Source of the DNA: JAGVSR01 sp031413815
GTDB taxonomy: Bacteria > Pseudomonadota > Alphaproteobacteria > Rhizobiales > Hyphomicrobiaceae
Direction of reading: 5' to 3'
Length of the DNA: 64,000 bases
Assembly (NCBI GenBank): GCA_031413815.1
Contig: JANOFU010000032.1
Span: forward strand, 32,138 to 96,137
Shown piece after piece: positions 35,896 to 45,556 of this stretch. The position numbers and the translations under genes are program-made. Position 1 is the stretch's first letter, and every line of letters begins with the position of its first letter. The notes under the pieces were generated by a model that saw nothing but the letters and a program-made list of their open reading frames with translations, ran no database searches and was not told the origin of the DNA.

Positions 35896-38382
35896 TCACC
35901 CCGCCGTTGCCCCCATCGGCACCCTCTGCGCAAGAAAGCTCGCGACCTCATCGGCGGGAACCGGGCGGCAGAACAGATAGCCCTGCGCTTCATCGCAGCC
36001 CGCTTCCTTGACCCGCGCCAAATGGGCCGCCGTTTCCACACCCTCAGCAACCGTTGTCATGCCGAGCGTGGCAGCCAACCCGCACACGGCTTTCACGATG
36101 GCGACACAGTCGGGCCGGTCGGGCAAATCGCGGACGAAGGTCTGATCGATTTTGATCTTGTCGAAGGGAAAGCTGCGCAGATAGCTGAGCGAGGCATAGC
36201 CCGTTCCGAAGTCGTCGAGGGCAATCGACACGCCCATGCCGCGCAACTCGTGCAAGATGCCGGTGGTTCGTGCGTTGTCCTGCAACAAAAGCGTTTCAGT
36301 GACTTCCAACTCCAGCCTGGTTGCCGGCAGGCCCGCATCGAGAAGAGCGTTGCGGACCGTTTCGACCAAATCCAGCGCCACGAACTGGGCCGCTGAGAGA
36401 TTGACGGCGACCTTCATCGTGACCGGCCACGACACCGCATCACGACACGCCTGCCTGAGCGCAAAGCGGCCGAGATCACCGATCAGCCCGGTCTCCTCGG
36501 CTAAGGGAATGAATTCGGCAGGGGACACCATACCCCGCTCGGCATGACGCCATCGCATTAAGGCTTCGCAGCCCAAAACACCTTGGTGGCGCAGGCCAAC
36601 GATTGGCTGATAATGCATCTCCATCTGGCCCAGCTCGGCGGCTGTTTTGAGATCGGTTTGCAGACGGCGGCGGGCCGAAATGCGGTGCTCAAACTCGTGA
36701 CAAAAGACAATCGTGGTGCCGCGGCCGGCGGACTTTGCCTGATAAAGTGCGATATCGGCATTGCGGATCAGACCATCGGCCGTGTCGCCATGAGCCGGCG
36801 CCAATGCGACTCCGATACTGACACCGATAGAGACCGTTTGACCGGCGATCGAGAACGGCGCGCTGAGCACGTCGCAAACGCGCGCGGCGAGTGCCAGTGC
36901 TTCTGTCTCACCGACGGCCGCGCCCCACTGCAAGATAGCAAATTCATCGCCACCCAAACGGGCCACTTGATCGCCACTGCGGACGGCCGATGTCAGGCGT
37001 TCGCTCACCAACTTGAGGAGGACATCACCGGCGGGATGACCCAACGTGTCGTTGACCTCTTTGAAGCGGTCGAGGTCGAGCCACAAGACGGCGAAGGTTT
37101 CCTCCCCCGCTGCCGCCCGCTTCAAGGCGCGATCAAGGCATTCCAGGAAGTAGTGGCGATTGGCGATGCCGGTCAGCGGATCGAAATGCGCCAGCTGCGA
37201 AATCCGCCACTCCGCCCGGCGTTTTTCCGTGACGTCTTCGTGCAGGTCAACCCAGCCGCCGCCGTCCAGAGCCTGGTAGCTGACGTTGATGACCCGGCCA
37301 TCGCCCAGCGAATGTGTTTCCGTGTGAGCGAAACCCGAAGACGACAGTGCGGCCCCTTCCGCGAGGCACCACGCCGGCAGGGCCGCCGCGGCAGCACCCG
37401 GGTTACGCTCCGCCCAATAGCCGGCGATCTGGGCCAGACTGGTGCCGGGCTTGGCGATTTCGGCAGGCAAATTATAGAGCTCGCGGTAGGTCCGGTTGCA
37501 GACGATCAGGTGCTGCTCGCTGTCAAACATCGACAGCCCGCGCGCCATGTTGTTGAGTGCTATATCAAACCAGCCGTTGAGCTTTTCAATTTCCTTCTGA
37601 TTGGCCTGCAAAGCGAGCGCATTCGATTTGAACACCTGGACCGCGCGCGCCATATCGCCGATTTCATCGGCGTCTGCAATGGACGGCACGGCAACGGCGG
37701 TATCGGTGTTGGCGAGACGCCGCATGGTGTCGGTTATCGCCGTTAGGCGGCCGACGATACCGCGGATGATCCACGCGCTCATGGGGCCGAGCAGCACAAC
37801 GGCGGCGATGGCCAACACCAAGATCCATCCCGCGACGGTCTCGCCCCGCTGCACAAGCTGGTCAACGCCAGCCTTCGCGACGTCGATGCGTTCGCTGCGA
37901 TGCAGGTGGATCTGATCCTGCATGCGGTTGGCCACCCTGATGTAGTCTTGCAGGGCTGTGTCCGCCTCATTCTGGGTCGCGGTTGCCCGAAGAAACAACG
38001 CGCGCCGGGCATGCCCCACTAGAACGGGAAGGCTCGCCGCAACTCCGCCCATAAATGGGTCCTTCGCTTGGGCGACGAGGTCTTCAATGTGGCGGGCGAC
38101 GTCTTCGGCGTTGCGGGCGCTGGTGCGCATCTCGAGGCGGTCGTACCGCGAAGGTGCAGACGCGATCATGCGGCGGTGGCGTTCCAGCAGCAGTTCAACG
38201 TCGGCCGCCAATCCCGCCGCCGTAATCCCGTCGTCGCGCAACGCTGTCACCGTGTACGTGGAATGTGTGGTGTAGCTGACGGCGGCCAGTGCGAGCCCAA
38301 TCACTGCCAGAACGGCGGTGGCCGCGACGCAGTACAGTTGAGCCGCCACCGGCCTCGGCAACACGTGCGCAACGCGGATCAC
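35896..38382 (-). CDS. Membrane sensor GGDEF-EAL protein (cyclic di-GMP turnover)
   Basis: The 828-residue protein has two membrane helices (about residues 15-36 and 190-212) around a periplasmic helical sensor, then HAMP (about 212-265), a PAS-like domain (about 275-385), GGDEF (about 395-560) and EAL (about 570-815). The cyclase motif RLGGDEFAI is intact, with an inhibitory I-site RSGD five residues before it. The phosphodiesterase motif is CEALMRW, with NLSAAQF, DDFGTGYASL and the KIDQTFV block present. Both enzymatic activities look possible. The start codon is GTG. Confidence 0.92.
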   Translation of the reverse strand: MIRVAHVLPRPVAAQLYCVAATAVLAVIGLALAAVSYTTHSTYTVTALRDDGITAAGLAADVELLLERHRRMIASAPSRYDRLEMRTSARNAEDVARHIEDLVAQAKDPFMGGVAASLPVLVGHARRALFLRATATQNEADTALQDYIRVANRMQDQIHLHRSERIDVAKAGVDQLVQRGETVAGWILVLAIAAVVLLGPMSAWIIRGIVGRLTAITDTMRRLANTDTAVAVPSIADADEIGDMARAVQVFKSNALALQANQKEIEKLNGWFDIALNNMARGLSMFDSEQHLIVCNRTYRELYNLPAEIAKPGTSLAQIAGYWAERNPGAAAAALPAWCLAEGAALSSSGFAHTETHSLGDGRVINVSYQALDGGGWVDLHEDVTEKRRAEWRISQLAHFDPLTGIANRHYFLECLDRALKRAAAGEETFAVLWLDLDRFKEVNDTLGHPAGDVLLKLVSERLTSAVRSGDQVARLGGDEFAILQWGAAVGETEALALAARVCDVLSAPFSIAGQTVSIGVSIGVALAPAHGDTADGLIRNADIALYQAKSAGRGTTIVFCHEFEHRISARRRLQTDLKTAAELGQMEMHYQPIVGLRHQGVLGCEALMRWRHAERGMVSPAEFIPLAEETGLIGDLGRFALRQACRDAVSWPVTMKVAVNLSAAQFVALDLVETVRNALLDAGLPATRLELEVTETLLLQDNARTTGILHELRGMGVSIALDDFGTGYASLSYLRSFPFDKIKIDQTFVRDLPDRPDCVAIVKAVCGLAATLGMTTVAEGVETAAHLARVKEAGCDEAQGYLFCRPVPADEVASFLAQRVPMGATAG

Positions 38383-38700
38383 AGCGCAGGACTCCGGAAT
38401 GGACAGCTGGGCGGGCCCCCGTCAGGAGCCGTTTATGCAATCTTAGCGTGTATTTGGTTGTGATAGTCTTAACACTCAACACGTTTATTCCGCGACAATC
38501 CGTTTAACAGCCTGTTTTTATTGTATTATTTTTCGTTCGCCTGACGTTCAGCCAGGGGGCCACACGCTCTGGATGCACCGCGGCTGCACGTGCTGGCGGC
38601 GCGCGCCCGTGCCTCGAAAATATTCAATGGCACTTTTGCGGCAGCCAATTCTGGCCCATAGCAATTGAACCCTGACCGGCACATCCACGAAGGCCTGACC
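38383..38700. promoter_or_regulatory. AT-rich divergent promoter region
   Basis: The 318-base gap between the GGDEF-EAL gene and the response regulator gene includes an AT-rich stretch at about 38440-38530, richer than anything nearby. It likely carries promoters for one or both genes. No gene was seen. Sequence-specific sites could not be assigned. Confidence 0.5.
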
Positions 38701-39357
38701 ATGAGTGAGCGCTTCCTTGTCGTCGATGACCATCCGCTGTTTCGCGAGGCATTGAACCTTGCCATCAAGTCCGCTTATCCGTCAGCGACAGTGAGTGAAG
38801 CAGCAACTATTGCAGCGGCCCGGGATCTCCTGCGCGAAGGGGTCGGTTTCGATCTCGTGCTGCTCGATCTCTCGATGCCCGGTGTTACCGGCTTCGAAGG
38901 CTTTCTCGAGTTGCGCGCGCTCGATCCTAAACAACCGATTGTCATCATCTCGGCCTTGGAAGATCCACGCATTATTCACGAGTCGCTCACCTGCGGGGCC
39001 TCGGGCTTTATCTGCAAATCCGCGAAGAAAGCCGAATTGTCGGAGGCCATCAGCTCCGTCATGTTGGGCAATGTCACGGTGCCCAGTACCTATGTACCGC
39101 CGAAGGATCATGTAGCAGGTGCATCAAACCTTTCCGCTCGGCTTTCAACTCTGACGCCGCAGCAACTGCGCGTATTGATTATGTTGCGTCAGGGTCTGCT
39201 TAATAAGCAAATCGCACACGAACTCAACGTCGGTGAAACAACAATAAAAGCCCATGTTTCGGAGATCCTTCGTAAGCTCGATGTCGCGTCACGGACCCAA
39301 GCCGTGATTGCGGTGAGCCGGATTGATTTTGACCAGCTGATTGGCAGCCACAGTTGA
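38701..39357 (+). CDS. LuxR/NarL-type response regulator
   Basis: The 218-residue protein has an N-terminal receiver domain (FLVVDDHPLFREAL; phosphorylation Asp in LVLLDLSMPG; Lys in ICKSAKKAEL) and a C-terminal LuxR-type helix-turn-helix (LTPQQLRVLIMLRQGLLNKQ, then IAHELNVGETTIKAHVSEI). It converges on the hybrid kinase gene with a 16-base gap and is probably its transcriptional output. The ATG at 38701 is preferred over an earlier in-frame start at 38665. Confidence 0.92.
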   Translation: MSERFLVVDDHPLFREALNLAIKSAYPSATVSEAATIAAARDLLREGVGFDLVLLDLSMPGVTGFEGFLELRALDPKQPIVIISALEDPRIIHESLTCGASGFICKSAKKAELSEAISSVMLGNVTVPSTYVPPKDHVAGASNLSARLSTLTPQQLRVLIMLRQGLLNKQIAHELNVGETTIKAHVSEILRKLDVASRTQAVIAVSRIDFDQLIGSHS

Positions 39358-39373
39358 TTCTGCCGGAAAAAGC

Positions 39374-40762
39374 TTACCTGCGCGAATGCAGTACGTGCAG
39401 CATCAACGCGCGCAACTCAGCCGGTTTAACGGGCTTTTTGAGAACCTCTATCCCGCCCGCACTTGGAAAAGCCGACAGGTCAAGGGAATGATCTGCCGTA
39501 ATAATGATCGCCGGAATCTTACGCGCGAGCCGGTTGCGGACCGTGTCGATCAAGGCTAGTCCCGTCTCGCCCAGATTCAAATGGTAGTCGGCTAAGATGA
39601 TGTCGGGACAAAAGTCAGGCGTGCTGTCGAACAGGGTCTCGATGTTTCGGCTCCCCGCTGCCACCCACGTCTCGCATGACCAATGCGCCAGCAGCGATTG
39701 CATGGCTGTCAGCACGGTCGGTTCATTGTCGATGATCAGCGCTTTGGCGGCCGGCAAACCATAGACCTGCTCGACGCCCGCGCGCGGTCTGCGCTCAATT
39801 GAGCTGATGCCGGCGTACGGAGCCGTAATCATGAAGCAAGAGCCGCGCCCCGCCCGCGAGCACAAGCCAATTTCGTGCCCCAGCGCTTCGGTCATGCGGT
39901 GAACAATGGATAGCCCCAAGCCAAAGCCCCCGACACGCGACGCCTCTGATGTCGCGCCCCGCTGGAATTCTTCGAAAATGCGATCCCGTTCTGCCGCCGC
40001 AACACCAGGGCCGGTATCCCAAACTTCGATACGCACCTTCCCTGCTCGCTTGCGCGCCATCAGCTTGACCTGCCCGCGCGGGGTGTAGTGCACGGCGTTG
40101 GCAACCAAATTCTGGATGACCCGACGCAACATCATGGGGTCGGACCGCACTTCCAATCTGGATTGGCGGAAACTGAGCATCAACTGCTTGGCCTGCGCGA
40201 TGGGAGCGATGTCCCGCACTATTGCTGGAAACAGATCGCCCAACGCCACCGGCTGAACAACCGGCAACGTAAACCCTGCCTCAAGTTTCGACAGATCTAG
40301 AATCGTTCGCAGCAGTTCCTCGATGGACAGCAGCGCATGATCGACCTGGCCGAGCAGATTCTTGTCGTTGGGACCGCCCCCGCTGTCAGAGATCGCCGAA
40401 AGCGACAGTCGCGCAGCGTGCAGCGGTTGCAGTAGATCGTGTCCGACCGCTGTGAAAAACCGTGTCTTAAACCGGTTGGCGCGTTCGGCTGTGTCGCGAG
40501 CACCCACCAGCTCTTCATTGGCCCGCTCAAGCCGGTCGAGGGCCGAGTTAAGCTCGTCGGTGCGGATGCGCACCTGCGCCTCGAGACCGATCGCCGTCTG
40601 GAACAGCGAGAAGGCATTGGCCTGCTGCTCCATGGAGCGTTCAACCCGCTGCATCAGTGCGGCGTTGATCTTGGCCAGCTTCTCCAACCGGCGCTTCAAC
40701 TCCACGTGCTGGGCCCCAGCGCCGGCTGGCATATCGTCGCGAAACAAATGCTCTAACGTCAC
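39374..40762 (-). CDS. Hybrid histidine kinase with C-terminal receiver, FIST-coupled
   Basis: The 462-residue protein lacks membrane helices. A coiled coil (about residues 20-98, with INAALMQRVERSMEQQANAF) leads to the HisKA domain with His108 in FFTAVGHDLLQPLHAARL, the HATPase domain (NLVANAVHY, WDTGPGV, GGFGLGLSIV) and a receiver domain with phospho-acceptor Asp392 in IILADYHLN. The coiled coil resembles that of NahK-type kinases partnered with NosP. The GTG start overlaps the FIST gene stop (GTGA), so sensor and kinase are co-translated. Confidence 0.9.
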   Translation of the reverse strand: MTLEHLFRDDMPAGAGAQHVELKRRLEKLAKINAALMQRVERSMEQQANAFSLFQTAIGLEAQVRIRTDELNSALDRLERANEELVGARDTAERANRFKTRFFTAVGHDLLQPLHAARLSLSAISDSGGGPNDKNLLGQVDHALLSIEELLRTILDLSKLEAGFTLPVVQPVALGDLFPAIVRDIAPIAQAKQLMLSFRQSRLEVRSDPMMLRRVIQNLVANAVHYTPRGQVKLMARKRAGKVRIEVWDTGPGVAAAERDRIFEEFQRGATSEASRVGGFGLGLSIVHRMTEALGHEIGLCSRAGRGSCFMITAPYAGISSIERRPRAGVEQVYGLPAAKALIIDNEPTVLTAMQSLLAHWSCETWVAAGSRNIETLFDSTPDFCPDIILADYHLNLGETGLALIDTVRNRLARKIPAIIITADHSLDLSAFPSAGGIEVLKKPVKPAELRALMLHVLHSRR

Positions 40763-41928
40763 GGCTTGCGTCCTCCGGCCCCGAACGCAATACCTGTCAG
40801 AGTTTGGTTCAGATGCATGGCGTTGAACTGTTCGCCATAAGTGTGAAATCCAACGACGCGATGCTTCTGGTACAGCTGGTCAACCTGATGGCGGATTTGC
40901 CGGTTCTCCGCATCCAGACGCCGCAAAATACAGTCAAAACCAATGACAAAATCAATGCCACCCAGCGCATGGTCCGCTTCTTCTAATGCGGCTGCTGTCG
41001 ATTGCAGCATGTCTTGCGGCCGCGCGACCGTGAAGACAATGCCTTCATCGATGGCGCAAAAAAAGGACAAGCTGCCATCGGAGTTCATATTGCGGATAGA
41101 GCGGCAGAAATAGTCGGCGCCGACCTTCACAACCAGCGGATACGACGCAAAGCTGAACGGACCCAGGTCATCGGGCTGCAAGCCGATGGCTGCAGCATAT
41201 TCCCGGGCCGCCGGCTCAGCGTTGAGTTCTTTGACGATGCGGTTTTCGACATCTGCCGCCGTCACCACCAGCTTGACCGGCGTCGGCTCAAAATTTTGCG
41301 TCTTAAACACCCGGAACGGAAAATCCGTTTCAATCATCAGTAGAACGGCGGCTTCCGTCACAACGCGTCCGTCATAAAGGAGCGACGTGCCTTTGAACGC
41401 CAAGCCGTCGCCGGCCGAACCTCCAATGAGCTGGATATCGTCTATCGACCAGTGAACGGCGGCGACCAGGGTTTCTTCTGCGTTCGAAAGCCCATCGACC
41501 ATCATCAGCGCGAACACTCTCTGCCGCCGCGAGCCGTCGGGCGGCGTGCGCAACTGCGACTTCAACCGCCGCGCGACCTCCGTTGCCCGTTCCACACCGA
41601 ATTCAAGTGCGTTTTCGACCAACCCATAGTGCACTTGGAAGCCCGTGCGTGGAAAGGCGACAAGCACTACGCCGCCCTGCATCATGCCGCCTGGAGCAAT
41701 CTCTCCAGCTGTGGTGCATCCCGAAATGGGCGTGCCTGGAAACGCGAACGCCAGTGCGGCAGCGAGGCGTTCGGCATCGTGATCGACAGAAAAAAAGACG
41801 ATGATGTGCTGATAGTCTTCGTCGCCGAGCCCGCTTTTGAGTTCCGCTACGAGCTCGGGAAGCGACGCGCTCGAGCTGGCCGCACTACGCAGACCGCAAC
41901 GGCTCAACGATGACGAGGCCAGCGCCAC
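40759..41928 (-). CDS. FIST-domain sensor (NosP-like)
   Basis: The 389-residue protein carries FIST N (about residues 35-225, with PGTPISGCTTAGEIAPGGMM and IQLIGGSAGDGLAFKGTSLL) and FIST C (about 230-370). FIST proteins are sensory domains; NosP members bind haem and nitric oxide and control a partner hybrid kinase. Here the gene is upstream of and overlaps a hybrid kinase, the same order. The haem ligand cannot be assigned from sequence alone, so ligand identity is inference. Confidence 0.85.
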   Translation of the reverse strand: MALASSSLSRCGLRSAASSSASLPELVAELKSGLGDEDYQHIIVFFSVDHDAERLAAALAFAFPGTPISGCTTAGEIAPGGMMQGGVVLVAFPRTGFQVHYGLVENALEFGVERATEVARRLKSQLRTPPDGSRRQRVFALMMVDGLSNAEETLVAAVHWSIDDIQLIGGSAGDGLAFKGTSLLYDGRVVTEAAVLLMIETDFPFRVFKTQNFEPTPVKLVVTAADVENRIVKELNAEPAAREYAAAIGLQPDDLGPFSFASYPLVVKVGADYFCRSIRNMNSDGSLSFFCAIDEGIVFTVARPQDMLQSTAAALEEADHALGGIDFVIGFDCILRRLDAENRQIRHQVDQLYQKHRVVGFHTYGEQFNAMHLNQTLTGIAFGAGGRKP

Positions 41929-42182
41929 TCACAATACTCCTCAGACCATCCTGGCCGGGCGGCCCCGCGCCCATGTCACTGTTTGCACAGACCGGTGGGG
42001 CCGGCAAATGCCAGCTCCGCGTAGGCTGAAAACCGTGTCGCAATAGACCAGGGTGGCTCCATAAACCCTGGAATTCGGGTGGCAGTTTGGTATCCTTGAT
42101 CGCGCCGCCTGCTGCTCGCCCCCACAGCTGGACAGTTAACGGCCTGCCTTCAACCCCACCCAGCACCGGCAAGAGCTCCACG

Positions 42183-42980
42183 ATGTCGCAAAGTCAAACG
42201 CGGACCATGATGACCCAAGGCATGGCTGCCGATCGCATGCGCCAAAGCATCATCGGCACCACACTTGCGGTTGCCATTATTGCAGCTTGGCTGACCCTGC
42301 ACATTATGGCGATCTTCTTTTTTCCATGGCCGCTGACCGGCTGGCATCTGTGGGCCGCGCCCGCGATCGTTCTCGCGTTGTGTTGGCTTTACGTCGCCCT
42401 ATTTATCGTCTCGCACGACTGCATGCATGGCACGGTCGCCCCGTCCTGGCCGTGGATCAACCCGTGGATCGGCCGCCTCTGCCTTCTGCTCTATGCCGGC
42501 TTCTCGTTCTCAAAAATGCGTACGGCCCACCAGCTGCATCATCAGCACGCCGGCTCCCGGGACGACCCCGACTTTGATCACCATGAGCCTCATTCGTTCT
42601 GGCCCTGGTATCTGAAGTTTTTTGCCGAGTACTACGGGGCGCAGGAGTTCTTTCTCATGTTTGTTGCCACCGGCTGCTACATGGCGACGGGTGCGCCGTA
42701 TCAGAATCTGCTACTGTTCTGGGGCCTCCCGTCTTTGATCTCGTCTCTCCAGCTGTTTATTTTCGGTACCTACTTGCCCCATGCACCCGGCAAGCAGGCC
42801 TTTGCTGACCGGCACCGCGCACGCTCCAACGACTATCCGTGGATCGTCTCGCTGCTCACATGTTTGCATTTCGGCTATCACCACGAACATCACTCAACTC
42901 CGGGCGTGCCGTGGTGGCGATTGCCGAAATTGCGCGAAGCACGCGCCAGCAAGCGAGCCGCTGCCATTCCCGCAGAATAG
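42183..42980 (+). CDS. crtW: Beta-carotene ketolase CrtW (first copy)
   Basis: The 265-residue membrane di-iron oxygenase introduces a 4-keto group into beta-ionone rings. The histidine clusters are visible: FIVSHDCMHG, then HQLHHQHAG with RDDPDFDHHEPHSFWPWY, and FGYHHEHH near the C-terminus. The FGTYLPHAPG and DRHRARSNDYPW blocks are typical of CrtW rather than general fatty acid desaturases. Four hydrophobic segments are present. The start at 42183 is chosen because the upstream in-frame extension is not family-like. It is the leftmost gene of the photosynthesis cluster. Confidence 0.88.
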   Translation: MSQSQTRTMMTQGMAADRMRQSIIGTTLAVAIIAAWLTLHIMAIFFFPWPLTGWHLWAAPAIVLALCWLYVALFIVSHDCMHGTVAPSWPWINPWIGRLCLLLYAGFSFSKMRTAHQLHHQHAGSRDDPDFDHHEPHSFWPWYLKFFAEYYGAQEFFLMFVATGCYMATGAPYQNLLLFWGLPSLISSLQLFIFGTYLPHAPGKQAFADRHRARSNDYPWIVSLLTCLHFGYHHEHHSTPGVPWWRLPKLREARASKRAAAIPAE

Positions 42981-43138
42981 CACTGTTGCACACAAGCCAC
43001 GACCACACTGTGCAAAGGTTGGGAACCCCCTGGACTTGGCGCTTCGTTCTTGTCTTGTATGTCCCTTAATCACCAGACGAGTCCCGAGCCGACGGATTGC
43101 ACCGTCCGCATGTTCATTCGAGATTGATGGAGCCATCC

Positions 43139-43579
43139 ATGAACACGATCGCAAACCCCAATTGGCTGTCCTTCGTTGGATCGCTCTATGCTGCCATCGG
43201 CGTATTGATTTTCGCCATGGGCACCCGTTCGTCTTTAATGTCGTTCAGAAGCGATCGCGGGGGATCGCAAAGGTCAGACGGAGGCGTCGGCGTGTTGTTC
43301 GGTGGCCTCGTGGCTGCTGCTGGGCTTCTGGTGCAGGGTTTTGGGCAAATTCACTCCCTCGACCGCGGCGGTACGCTCGCGTTTCTGGTTTTGCTCGCTG
43401 GCCTGCTGCCGCTGTTTTACATGATGATCACAGATTGGCTTGAAATGAACGACTTAAACCAAGCGCCGGTTTCAGAGCACAGCGCCACTGTCAGCAGCCG
43501 CGCTGCTGCAGCGAGTGAAACAGTGATCAACCGCCGCCTGGAAGTGGTTCACGATAAGGCCGAGCGTGCGTCGGGCTGA
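43139..43579 (+). CDS. Three-helix membrane protein of unknown function
   Basis: The 146-residue protein has hydrophobic segments at about residues 8-28, 50-70 and 80-100, then a polar Ser/Ala/Glu-rich tail. It follows crtW on the same strand after 158 bases and is convergent with dxs. The ATG at 43139 lies 6 bases after GGAG. No family was recognised. Its location between pigment genes is suggestive but no role can be inferred from sequence. Confidence 0.6.
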   Translation: MNTIANPNWLSFVGSLYAAIGVLIFAMGTRSSLMSFRSDRGGSQRSDGGVGVLFGGLVAAAGLLVQGFGQIHSLDRGGTLAFLVLLAGLLPLFYMMITDWLEMNDLNQAPVSEHSATVSSRAAAASETVINRRLEVVHDKAERASG

Positions 43580-43627
43580 GGCCTCGCGCCGATCCCTGGC
43601 AGCGGCGCTTCAGTTTGAGGTGCCACT

Positions 43628-45556
43628 TTATTCCGCGGCACTCAAGTGGCGCACATCTTGAACAAGATCAAAGCGATCCACGAGCGAGAGCACGCGTTCC
43701 ACGATCCCGGCGCAATCAAGTCCGGCATGGGCAACTTGGTTTGCTGGCTTGTCATGGTCTATGAAGGCATCGGGCAGATACATCGGCACGACTCGCGAGG
43801 CGACGAGATCCAGCCGCTGGCGGCGGAGGCTGTCGTACACCTGCGCTGAGAACCCGCCAATTGAGCCTTCTTCGAGTGTCAACAGCAACGGGTGCTCGAG
43901 GGCCAGCGTGCGCACCAGATCATCATCAATTGGTTTTGCAAAGCGAGCGTCGGCCACCGTCGCTGAAATCCCAAGATGCGCCAGCCGGTCCGCAGCTGCC
44001 ATGGCCGCGTCCAAACGGGTGCCATAGGACAAAATTGCGACGTCTGAACCGCCGCTCAAGATCCGCCCGCGGCCAATCTCAAGAGCCTGGCCCTGTTCTG
44101 GCAAAGCGACCCCCGTGCCCTCGCCGCGGGGATAACGCAACGCACTTGGCCGGTCGTCGATTGCAACGGCCGTTGCCACCATGTGCATCAACTCTGCCTC
44201 GTCCGACGGGGCCATCAGCACAAAACCTGGTAGACAGCCCAGATACGCAAGGTCGAAGGAGCCCTGATGCGTGACGCCGTCGGCGCCCACCATCCCGGCT
44301 CGATCAATCGCAAACCGCACCGGCAAGCGCTGGATCGCGACGTCATGAACGATCTGGTCGTAGGCGCGCTGCAGGAACGTCGAATAGATCGTCGCAAACG
44401 GCTTGAACCCTTGCGCCGCAAGACCGGCACAGAACGTCACGGCATGCTGTTCAGCAATCCCGACATCGAAACACCGGTCAGGGAACGCTTCGCCAAACCT
44501 GTCGAGCCCGGTGCCGGTCGGCATGGCCGCACTCACCGCAACGATGCGGGGATCGCGCTCAGCTTCGCTGATCAGAGCCTTGGCGAAGACGTTTGTGTAA
44601 ACGGGTGCCTTGGGCGCCGTCTTGAACTGCTTGCCGGTCGCCACTTCGAACTTTTCGACGCCGTGATATTTATCTTTCGAGTTGGCTGCCGGCGCATAGC
44701 CGTGACCTTTTTCGGTCAGCACATGGACCACCATTGGTCCGTCGGCTTCATCCCGGAACTTGGTCAGAACCGTTATCATTTCCTCGACATCGTGACCGTC
44801 GAAGGGACCTGCGTAGCGAACGCCCAAATCGTCGAAAAGCGTCGCTGCACCGGCGAAACTCGGCAGTCCAGGCTTACTCAGAGCTTGCGACCGGCTCACG
44901 CTACTGGGCATCTTGTTGCGCAAGCCACGCAAATAATCGGACAACGCGCCAGCGGGTGGAGCGATTGACATGTCGTTGTCATTGACGATCACGAGCATTT
45001 TGCGCTTCTGCGCGCCAATGTTGTTGAGGGCTTCGAAGGCCATGCCGCCGGACATGGCGCCATCGCCGACCACAGCAATCACGTCGAATGTATCGCCTGA
45101 GAGATCCCGCGCCGTTGCAAAGCCCAGTCCGGCCGACATGGCGGTGGAACTATGGGCTGCACCGAACGGATCGAATTCACTTTCTTGACGCGAGGTAAAC
45201 CCCGACAAGCCACCGCCTTGCCGGATGCTGCGCATCCGGTTGCGCCGCCCCGTCAGGATTTTGTGCGGGTAACATTGATGGCTGACATCCCAGATCAGCT
45301 TCGCGGCCGGTGTATCGAACACGCGATGGATCGCCACGGTTAGCTCAACGACTCCCAGACCGGCACCGAGATGCCCGCCCGTTTCAGAGACGATTTCCAA
45401 GAGATCCTGACGCAGTTCCTTCGCGAGACGCGGCATGGCGCTTAATGGCAGCCTCCGCACGTCCGCCGGGCTCTTGACAAGATCGAGCACGGACCCCTTC
45501 GAGCCAGGATCACCTGTGATAAAAGCGGAAAGGACGTCCTTGTTTCGCTCGCTCAT
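43628..45556 (-). CDS. dxs: 1-deoxy-D-xylulose-5-phosphate synthase
   Basis: The 642-residue thiamine-diphosphate enzyme makes DXP from pyruvate and glyceraldehyde 3-phosphate, the first step of the MEP isoprenoid pathway. Motifs: VGDGAMSGGMAFEALNN followed by VNDNDMSI (cofactor binding), YAGPFDGHDVE, and in the transketolase pyrimidine domain FDVGIAEQHAVTFCAGLA and FAIDRAGMVGADG. Length is normal. Its place between crtW and crtY inside the pigment cluster points to dedicated precursor supply; whether a second dxs exists elsewhere is unknown. Confidence 0.95.
   Translation of the reverse strand: MSERNKDVLSAFITGDPGSKGSVLDLVKSPADVRRLPLSAMPRLAKELRQDLLEIVSETGGHLGAGLGVVELTVAIHRVFDTPAAKLIWDVSHQCYPHKILTGRRNRMRSIRQGGGLSGFTSRQESEFDPFGAAHSSTAMSAGLGFATARDLSGDTFDVIAVVGDGAMSGGMAFEALNNIGAQKRKMLVIVNDNDMSIAPPAGALSDYLRGLRNKMPSSVSRSQALSKPGLPSFAGAATLFDDLGVRYAGPFDGHDVEEMITVLTKFRDEADGPMVVHVLTEKGHGYAPAANSKDKYHGVEKFEVATGKQFKTAPKAPVYTNVFAKALISEAERDPRIVAVSAAMPTGTGLDRFGEAFPDRCFDVGIAEQHAVTFCAGLAAQGFKPFATIYSTFLQRAYDQIVHDVAIQRLPVRFAIDRAGMVGADGVTHQGSFDLAYLGCLPGFVLMAPSDEAELMHMVATAVAIDDRPSALRYPRGEGTGVALPEQGQALEIGRGRILSGGSDVAILSYGTRLDAAMAAADRLAHLGISATVADARFAKPIDDDLVRTLALEHPLLLTLEEGSIGGFSAQVYDSLRRQRLDLVASRVVPMYLPDAFIDHDKPANQVAHAGLDCAGIVERVLSLVDRFDLVQDVRHLSAAE

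Noticed and set aside
36583..37746. Plus-strand open frame of 387 codons
   Set aside because: It is antisense to the GGDEF-EAL gene and lacks hydrophobic or family patterns.
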